A DNA stretch of 10,581 nucleotides from CAYFUL01 sp964346375 (GTDB lineage: Bacteria; Bacillota; Clostridia; Tissierellales; Peptoniphilaceae). Numbering within the stretch: position 1 is the stretch's first letter; each line of letters begins with the position of its first letter. The translations under genes and the position numbers were made by a program. Location of the stretch: contig CAYFUL010000049.1 of NCBI GenBank assembly GCA_964346375.1, forward strand, positions 1 through 10,581. The letters run 5' to 3'. The notes beneath the pieces are model-generated. The model had not been told where the DNA came from. It ran no database searches and saw only the letters and a list, made by a program, of their open reading frames with translations. Positions 6,129-10,581 of the stretch are shown here, piece after piece.

Positions 6129-7688
6129 TTAGTTATTCTTTAAACCCATAACTTCATCTTTAAAAATTCTCTCGTCCATAACTTTTAACTCCTCAGCAAT
6201 TAGAGGTTTAAATTCCATATGTGCAAGTACATCCTTTTCTAAATCAATTCCAGGAGCAATTTCAATAAGAGTAAGTCCATCTTCTCTCATTTCAAAAACA
6301 CATCTCTCTGTAATATAAAGTGTAGGTTGTTTTTCAGTTCTCGCCCTTTCTCCAGAGAAAGTAATTTGTTCAACTTCCTCTAAAAATTTAACCATCTTAC
6401 CCTCTTGGTCAATTTTTAGTTTTCCATTTCCGGCAGAACACTTTAGTCCACCAGTGGTAAATGTTCCACAGAAAACTACCTTTTTAGCATTTTGTGAAAT
6501 GTCAATAAATCCACCACAACCTGCAATTCTTCCACTAAACTTAGAAACATTTAGGTTACCTAGTTTATCAGCTTGTGCAAGTCCAAGGAATGTTACATCA
6601 AGTCCACCGCCATCGTAGAAATCGAATTGGTAACCTTGGTCTAGAATACAGTCAGCATTAATAGAAGCGCCGAATTTATTTCCTCCCTGTGGAATTCCAC
6701 CTACAGGACCAGCCTCAACAGTTAAACTCATCCAGTCTGTAATTTCCTCTTCACTTACAATTGAAGAAACATATTCTGGAACACCAATGCCTAGATTTCC
6801 AATATAACCTCTTCCAATTTCCATAGCTGCTCTTCTAGCAATAATCTTTTTAGCATCAAGAGGAAGTTTTTTAACGGCAGCCTTTGCATAAATAGCCTTG
6901 TTTCCACAGAGTTCTGGCTCATAATCTATTCCGTAGCATTGTTGTTTAAGAGCAGGATCTTCAACTTGAACTACATAATCAACATAAATTCCAGGAACCT
7001 TTACAAGCTTTGGATCTAAAGTTAAATGTTCAACTACCTTATCAACTTGAACAATTACAGTTCCACCATTATTATGTACTGCTTGTGCAAGAGAAGTTAC
7101 TTCTGTAGGTACAGGCTCATTTTCCATAGAAATATTTCCCTTTGAGTCTGCAAAAGACCCCTTTATAAATACCACATCTAATTTATGACACTTATAAAGA
7201 AGTTGCTCTTTTCCAAATACCTCTGTTACCTCAATTATATCTTCAGTAGTAATATCATTTAGTTTACCACCTTCAACTCTTGGGTCGACAAATGTTCCAA
7301 GTCCAACATGAGTAAGCATACCTGGTTTACCAGCTGCCATATCCCTTACCATAGTTGCAAGTACACCCTGTGGTAAATTATATGCCTGTACTTTATTATT
7401 TGTAATCATTTCTCCAAGCATTGGAGCCATATTATAATGTCCAGCAATTATTTTTTTAATAAGTCCCTCTTGTGCTAAGTGGTTAAGTGACCTATCCTTA
7501 CCATCTCCTTGACCTGCACAATAGAAAAGTGTTAAATCTCTTGGAGAGCCTTCATTTCTAAACTTATCTCCTAATTCCTTTAGTAGAGCTTCTGCATTGG
7601 AAACTTGAACAAAACCACTAGTTGCTAAAGTCATACCATCTTTAATAGTATCAATTGCCTCTCTTGCAGTTACAAATTTTGGTGCCAT
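6129..7688 (-). CDS. Acyl-CoA:acetate/3-ketoacid CoA-transferase (family I, fused subunits)
   Basis: A cytoplasmic enzyme of 519 residues that moves CoA between short-chain acyl-CoAs and acetate or a ketoacid through a glutamyl-CoA thioester. Its length and sequence fit the YdiF/Pct type, with the alpha part (about 1-275) and beta part (about 285-519) fused. The catalytic glutamate is Glu325 in SLTVEAGPVGGIPQGG (321-336). Other marks are GLGTFVDPRVEGGK (129-142), GNLGIGVPEYV (297-307) and the glycine-rich YDGGGLDVTFLGLAQAD (358-374). Substrate cannot be fixed from sequence; propionyl-, butyryl- or acetoacetyl-CoA are all possible and would fit an amino-acid-fermenting anaerobe. AGGAAGG lies four bases before ATG. 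The gene appears to be monocistronic, with the HU terminator upstream and the bidirectional terminator downstream. No partner dehydrogenase or thiolase gene is beside it. Confidence 0.94.
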   Translation of the reverse strand: MAPKFVTAREAIDTIKDGMTLATSGFVQVSNAEALLKELGDKFRNEGSPRDLTLFYCAGQGDGKDRSLNHLAQEGLIKKIIAGHYNMAPMLGEMITNNKVQAYNLPQGVLATMVRDMAAGKPGMLTHVGLGTFVDPRVEGGKLNDITTEDIIEVTEVFGKEQLLYKCHKLDVVFIKGSFADSKGNISMENEPVPTEVTSLAQAVHNNGGTVIVQVDKVVEHLTLDPKLVKVPGIYVDYVVQVEDPALKQQCYGIDYEPELCGNKAIYAKAAVKKLPLDAKKIIARRAAMEIGRGYIGNLGIGVPEYVSSIVSEEEITDWMSLTVEAGPVGGIPQGGNKFGASINADCILDQGYQFDFYDGGGLDVTFLGLAQADKLGNLNVSKFSGRIAGCGGFIDISQNAKKVVFCGTFTTGGLKCSAGNGKLKIDQEGKMVKFLEEVEQITFSGERARTEKQPTLYITERCVFEMREDGLTLIEIAPGIDLEKDVLAHMEFKPLIAEELKVMDERIFKDEVMGLKNN

Positions 7689-7710
7689 AAAACCTTCCTT
7701 TCACCCTTTA

Positions 7711-7716
7711 ATTATA
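7711..7716 (-). promoter_or_regulatory. Candidate -10 box of the CoA-transferase gene (proximal)
   Basis: Minus strand TATAAT, 22 nt before the ATG at 7688, would give a leader of about 16 nt carrying AGGAAGG. The expected -35 position is poor, and a TTGACT lies 22 bp upstream, which is too far. Confidence 0.35.
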
Positions 7717-7721
7717 GTTAA

Positions 7722-7826
7722 TTTTTAAACAAATCCTCAGTCAAAAATATTAGATTGTATGAAAACAATACTATTTTACCCGATGATATTAATGATACTA
7801 TTATTTCTGAATTAAGTCAATCATAA
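7722..7826 (+). pseudogene. Possible remnant coding frame without a start
   Basis: An open stretch of 34 codons ends at TAA (7824-7826). Its second half reads RLYENNTILPDDIND followed by TIISELSQS, which has protein-like composition. There is no ATG and no ribosome binding site, and it lies opposite the CoA-transferase upstream region. It may be the tail of a deleted gene or chance. I do not recognise the family. Confidence 0.15.
7792..7820 (-). promoter_or_regulatory. Candidate promoter of the CoA-transferase gene (distal)
   Basis: Minus strand TTGACT (7820-7815), 17-bp spacer, TATCAT (7797-7792). It would give a leader of about 100 nt. This is a better -35 than the proximal box but a poorer -10; either or both may be used. 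Confidence 0.4.
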
Positions 7827-7856
7827 TAGGAATAAGCTTTCCTACAAAATGGCAAT

Positions 7857-7878
7857 AAAAAAATCCCGCAATGCGGGA
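7857..7878 (-). terminator. Intrinsic terminator of the HU gene
   Basis: Minus strand TCCCGC-ATT-GCGGGA (7878-7864), a perfect 6-bp stem with a 3-nt loop, then seven U (7863-7857), four bases after the HU stop codon. Confidence 0.95.
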
Positions 7879-7882
7879 CTTA

Positions 7883-8161
7883 TTATTTATTTACAGATTC
7901 TTTAAGTGCTTTTCCTGCTCTGAATACAGGTGCTTTTGATGCTGGGATCTTAATTACTTCTTCAGGGTTTCTAGGATTTCTTCCCTCTCTTGCTTTTCTC
8001 TCTCTAACTTCAAATGTTCCAAATCCAACTAGTTGAACTTTTTCACCCTTTGCTAGAGCTTCTTGAACTGAACTTAGGAAACCATTTAATGCCATTTCTG
8101 CATCTTTTTTTGTTAGATTACTTTTTTGAGCAATGCTTGCAACTAACTCTGACTTATTCAT
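7883..8161 (-). CDS. hup: DNA-binding protein HU
   Basis: A 92-residue histone-like protein that dimerises and bends DNA in the nucleoid. It begins MNKSELVASIAQKSNLTKKDA (helical body). The family signature GFGTFEVRERKAREGRNP spans 46-63, and the flexible beta-arm carries the NPRNP sequence (62-66) whose proline (Pro63) intercalates into DNA. Length and the KALKESVNK C-terminal helix are typical. AGGAGG lies five bases before ATG. It follows the YabN-like methylase gene on the same strand, an order seen in many clostridia, and no terminator separates the two. It also has a candidate promoter of its own (TATAAT at 8228-8223), so it is probably both co-transcribed and independently expressed. 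Its usual S4-domain downstream partner is missing here; a strong terminator ends the unit. Confidence 0.97.
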   Translation of the reverse strand: MNKSELVASIAQKSNLTKKDAEMALNGFLSSVQEALAKGEKVQLVGFGTFEVRERKAREGRNPRNPEEVIKIPASKAPVFRAGKALKESVNK

Positions 8162-8195
8162 ATTTTCCTCCTATACTCTCTTTTAAAGAATTTGT

Positions 8196-8211
8196 ACCCC
8201 GAGAACGGGAT
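8196..8211 (-). other. Small stem-loop in the HU 5' leader
   Basis: Minus strand ATCCCG-TTCT-CGGGGT, six pairs including one U-G, with no following U-run, so it is not a terminator. It lies near the predicted 5' end of the HU transcript and could stabilise it. No function is shown. Confidence 0.35.
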
Positions 8212-8222
8212 TTCATAAGATA

Positions 8223-8228
8223 ATTATA
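8223..8228 (-). promoter_or_regulatory. Candidate -10 box of the HU gene
   Basis: Minus strand TATAAT preceded by GGG. The transcript would start near 8216, about 55 nt before the HU start. The -35 (AGATTT at 17 bp) is weak. Confidence 0.5.
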
Positions 8229-8266
8229 CCCTATAATAGTATGTAAATCTACTGATTTTTACTATT

Positions 8267-9100
8267 TTAAGGGATTTCTGTGGCTTTTGACATGGATTTT
8301 ACAATATCATAGTAATTTATATAGCCTTGATTTACAAGATACTTTAATTCTCCAATATTTCTTACAATATCACTAAGTATCTCTTCTTCATGCCTTTCTG
8401 TTACTATACTCCCACACTTGTTTATAATATTACTCAAGGAAAGGTCCTTATTATCAATTTTTTTTATATAAATAGAACTTTGATGGTTTACTTTTTTTTC
8501 ATCTAGTTTGTAAATTTCAATCTCCTCAATTTTTTCTGTGGGTAGACCTCCATCTGTAACTAAAGTTACCTTGTACTCGTCTGAATAAATATCTCCAAGG
8601 GCAATTTTTAACTGGCTAAGTACTCTACTATTGTAGACCTGTGTAATAAGTATGTCCAAGTCTGTATTAATATCTAGTGGATTAAAATTATCTCCATCTA
8701 ATATTATTAGTCCATTAAGTGGATCCCTTAGTACTGAATTTATCATAGGCTCTATAAAACTAAGACCATTTATTAACCTATACTCTTCCCCACTTTCAAT
8801 TATTAGTTCCACAGTATGTTCTGCTACAAGGGGATGGCCTGGAACTAAGTAATTTATCTCCCCCTCTTTTGAATACTCTATTAAAAGCTCTACAATTTTT
8901 TCATATACTTCCTTAAATGTACTAAAGCTTTCGTAGAGATAGTCAAAGGATTTAAATTCAATATTATTTTCCAAAAAATACTCTAGGGCAGAATGTCTAT
9001 TGGTTCTTAAAAAATTTCTGTTTCCATTTTTAATATACTCTACTGCTTCAAGAGTAAGGTGGGATTTATTCGATGGACCTAGTCCAATAATATTAATCAT
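8267..9100 (-). CDS. YabN-like tetrapyrrole-methylase-fold protein lacking the MazG domain
   Basis: A 277-residue protein matching the N-terminal half of YabN-type fusions (SAM-dependent tetrapyrrole methylase fold followed by MazG nucleotide pyrophosphohydrolase). Visible marks are IIGLGPSN (4-11), NFLRTNRHSALEYF (29-42), YLVPGHPLVAEHTV (84-97) and GLSFIEPM.. with DPLNGLIILDGD (126-137). The usual MazG part, with its EExxE metal-binding helices, is absent: after about residue 220 there are only about 55 residues of mostly helical, charged sequence before the stop. The protein is therefore about 200 residues shorter than the fused form. Its substrate is unknown; the fold alone does not show methyl transfer. 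The ATG at 9100 follows AAGGAGG at good spacing; an upstream TTG at 9115 would translate that site. HU lies downstream on the same strand. Confidence 0.85.
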   Translation of the reverse strand: MINIIGLGPSNKSHLTLEAVEYIKNGNRNFLRTNRHSALEYFLENNIEFKSFDYLYESFSTFKEVYEKIVELLIEYSKEGEINYLVPGHPLVAEHTVELIIESGEEYRLINGLSFIEPMINSVLRDPLNGLIILDGDNFNPLDINTDLDILITQVYNSRVLSQLKIALGDIYSDEYKVTLVTDGGLPTEKIEEIEIYKLDEKKVNHQSSIYIKKIDNKDLSLSNIINKCGSIVTERHEEEILSDIVRNIGELKYLVNQGYINYYDIVKSMSKATEIP

Positions 9101-9117
9101 ACTTACCTCCTTCAAAT

Positions 9118-9146
9118 ATTTTATTTTATCTTTATTAAATTTGCAA
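9118..9146 (-). promoter_or_regulatory. Promoter of the YabN-like gene
   Basis: Minus strand TTGCAA (9146-9141), 17-bp spacer, TAAAAT (9123-9118). The start would be near 9111, leaving a leader of about 11 nt that consists mainly of the AAGGAGG site. It partly overlaps the region used by the divergent permease promoter. Confidence 0.6.
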
Positions 9147-9151
9147 TTGGG

Positions 9152-9157
9152 TATAAT
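9152..9157 (+). promoter_or_regulatory. Candidate -10 box of the permease gene
   Basis: GGG-TATAAT, 16 nt before the ATG at 9174. The -35 is poor (TCTTTA at 17 bp). It lies 5 bp from the -35 of the opposing promoter, so the two divergent promoters could interfere or share a regulator. Confidence 0.45.
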
Positions 9158-9173
9158 AATTTCGTAGGTGAAT

Positions 9174-10391
9174 ATGAAAACAAATAATATTCAGGAAAGA
9201 AATTGGATTCTATACGACGTGGGAAATTCTGCATTTATTTTACTTGCCACTACTATTATTCCCATATTCTTTAATTCCCTGGCGAAGAAAGACCGTTCAG
9301 AATCCATGTACTTAGCGTACTGGGGATATGCTACAACTATTGCGTCCCTACTTGTGGCACTTGTTGGACCAACCCTTGGAGCTTTTGCCGATAGAAAAGG
9401 CCAGAAGAAAAGTCTATTTACTATATTCGTCTTTATAGGAGTGGTATCCTGTATCCTACTTCCCTATACTTCAACTTGGCTTTTATTTTTAACAGTGTAT
9501 ATAATTTCTCGACTGGGCTTTAACGGCTCCTTGGTGTTTTACGATTCAATGTTAATTGATATTACCACAGAGAATAGAATAGATAATGTATCCTCCCTTG
9601 GATATGCTTGGGGTTACATAGGTTCATGTATTCCATTTATAGCCTGTATATTCGTATCAGTTAAGGGGGATGTTCTTGGACTTGATCTATCTACTTCTAT
9701 GAAAGTTGCCTTTGCAGTTACAGGACTATGGTGGCTAATTTTTACACTGCCACTACTAAAGACCTATAAGCAAAAGTACACCAACGCCGATGAATTTGTA
9801 AACCTTAGTCATTTAAAAAATACCTTTAAGGAAATAAAAAAGGACAGAAGAATTTATCTATTCCTCTTTTCATTTTTATTCTATATTGACGGAGTTTATA
9901 CCATAATCAATATGGCAACGGCATATGGTTCATCCCTTGGGCTGGATTCCAATGGATTAATTCTTGCACTGCTTGTTACACAAATTGTAGCCTTCCCTTG
10001 TGCAATCTACTTTGGAAAAATTTCAAAAAAATATCCCACAGATAGACTTATAAAAATTTGTATAATCGCCTATGGATTAATTGCAGTCTATGCAGTGGGG
10101 CTAGATAAACTATATGAATTTTGGATTCTTACAATTGCAGTTGGAATGTTTCAGGGAGCAATACAGGCACTATCAAGATCCTGCTACGCAAAAATTATCC
10201 CTCCAGAAAAATCTGGAGAGTACTTTGGAATATTTGATATCTTTGGAAAAGGAGCATCTATTTTTGGGACTCTTATAGTTTCCCTAATAACACATATTAC
10301 TGGTACACAACAACTTGCAATTGGAAGTTTAATAATTATGTTTGCCTTAGGCTTAGTGTTATTTAGTATGGCTTCAAAGGAAAAAATTTAA
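9174..10391 (+). CDS. MFS permease, UMF1 (Atg22-like) family
   Basis: A 405-residue integral membrane protein with about 12 hydrophobic segments, the usual size for a major facilitator. The first helix begins with WILYDVGNSAFILLATTIIP (11-30), typical of the UMF1 group related to yeast vacuolar Atg22. The MFS loop motif appears as GAFADRKGQKK (69-79). FLFYIDGVYTIINMA (235-249) and QALSRSCYAKIIPPEKSGEYFG (331-352) are further family marks. Fungal Atg22 exports amino acids; the bacterial substrates are not established. The ATG at 9174 is favoured because AGGTGA overlaps the in-frame GTG at 9168, making that GTG part of the ribosome binding site. It is divergent from the YabN-like gene. No intrinsic terminator with a GC stem and U-run follows within the window. 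Confidence 0.92.
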   Translation: MKTNNIQERNWILYDVGNSAFILLATTIIPIFFNSLAKKDRSESMYLAYWGYATTIASLLVALVGPTLGAFADRKGQKKSLFTIFVFIGVVSCILLPYTSTWLLFLTVYIISRLGFNGSLVFYDSMLIDITTENRIDNVSSLGYAWGYIGSCIPFIACIFVSVKGDVLGLDLSTSMKVAFAVTGLWWLIFTLPLLKTYKQKYTNADEFVNLSHLKNTFKEIKKDRRIYLFLFSFLFYIDGVYTIINMATAYGSSLGLDSNGLILALLVTQIVAFPCAIYFGKISKKYPTDRLIKICIIAYGLIAVYAVGLDKLYEFWILTIAVGMFQGAIQALSRSCYAKIIPPEKSGEYFGIFDIFGKGASIFGTLIVSLITHITGTQQLAIGSLIIMFALGLVLFSMASKEKI

Positions 10392-10404
10392 AATTTAAAA
10401 ATTG

Positions 10405-10433
10405 TTGATGAAATACTATCGACACTTTATACT
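10405..10433 (+). promoter_or_regulatory. Candidate promoter reading toward the right edge
   Basis: TTGATG (10405-10410), 17-bp spacer, TATACT (10428-10433). The transcript would start near 10440 and run through the palindrome. No ORF or ribosome binding site follows within the window, so it serves either a gene beyond the edge or a non-coding RNA, or it is chance in AT-rich DNA. Confidence 0.4.
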
Positions 10434-10501
10434 GTCTGCAAAGTTTTTTAATGTAGAGTTTTTATAATTATAGACGCAATAAAAATACTTTTTTATTTAA
10501 A

Positions 10502-10553
10502 TGAAGGGGAACCAGGGGAGAAACTGCGCAGTTTCTCCCCTGGTTCCCCTTCA
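10502..10553. repeat. Perfect loopless 52-bp palindrome, GC-rich
   Basis: The left arm begins TGAAGGGGAACCAGGGG and the centre is ACTGCGCAGT. Every one of the 26 left-arm bases is matched by its complement on the right, with no spacer; symmetry breaks at 10501/10554. It is far more GC-rich than the flanking DNA. No U-run follows on either strand, so it is not a standard terminator. It may be a dispersed palindromic repeat, a site for a dimeric or hairpin-forming factor, or an assembly fold-back artefact. Confidence 0.9.
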
Positions 10554-10567
10554 CCCCTCCTAACCCC
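10537..10567 (-). other. Potential G-quadruplex (four G4 runs)
   Basis: The plus strand has CCCC at 10537-10540, 10546-10549, 10554-10557 and 10564-10567, with gaps of 5, 4 and 6 bases. Each run is followed by T, giving a CCCCT unit every 8-10 bp. The minus strand therefore satisfies the G3+N1-7 quadruplex rule. The first two runs are also inside the palindrome's right arm. Confidence 0.6.
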
Positions 10568-10581
10568 TCTCGCTTACTAAA

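Noticed and set aside
9101..9115. TTG start at 9115 for the YabN-like gene
   Set aside because: TTG-AAG-GAG-GTA is the ribosome binding site itself; the protein family begins at the glycine-loop strand encoded from 9100.
10389..10410. AT-only repeats (AAATTTAAAATTTAAAAATT) after the permease stop as terminator
   Set aside because: There is no GC stem; such sequence is common by chance here and cannot form a stable terminator hairpin.
10463..10468. A second TATAAT downstream of the permease
   Set aside because: No recognisable -35 at 15-19 bp, in very AT-rich DNA, and nothing coding behind it.

Overview
The window is AT-rich bacterial chromosome. The T-box leader, strong GGAGG-type ribosome binding sites, the YabN-like/HU gene pair and the UMF1-family transporter together point to a low-GC, Gram-positive anaerobe. 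A Tissierellia/Peptoniphilaceae-like organism is my best guess, but it rests on protein flavour and not on a marker gene. There are no rRNA or tRNA genes, CRISPR array or insertion sequence.

Layout. (1) Positions 1-455, minus strand: the start of a lipoprotein gene running off the left edge, preceded by a complete T-box riboswitch (specifier probably UUC, Phe) and a canonical TTGACA-17-TAAAAT promoter. (2) 456-3083, minus strand: the overlapping run hflX > yigZ > nadE (ribosome-associated GTPase, IMPACT/YigZ-family protein, NH3-dependent NAD synthetase). The hflX frame has no ATG, GTG or TTG early enough to cover its conserved N-terminus, and an AUU start is the best reading. (3) 3179-6060, plus strand: a class A penicillin-binding protein with an intact glycosyltransferase half but degenerate transpeptidase motifs. 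It ends on an A AAA AAA TGA stop that overlaps the ATG of a tiny frame carrying an in-frame TAG. A shared bidirectional terminator follows at about 6067-6101. (4) 6129-7688, minus strand: a fused acyl-CoA:acetate/3-ketoacid CoA-transferase, probably part of fermentative acid metabolism. (5) 7883-9100, minus strand: a YabN-like methylase lacking the MazG half, followed by HU; this gene order is familiar from other Firmicutes. (6) 9174-10391, plus strand: a UMF1-family MFS permease divergent from the methylase. (7) 10392-10581: no gene. It holds a candidate promoter (10405-10433), a perfect loopless 52-bp palindrome (10502-10553) and a C4-run tract with G-quadruplex potential on the minus strand (10537-10567).

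The genes are mostly housekeeping. The three-gene hflX block and the PBP are divergent from about 3084-3178, and the methylase and permease are divergent from 9101-9173. Several genes have a TATAAT/TAAAAT box only 15-17 nt before the start codon, suggesting very short leaders. The items most worth following are the palindrome/C4 element, the PBP with a lost KTG motif, the hflX start codon, and the frameshift-prone end of the PBP gene with its interrupted small frame.
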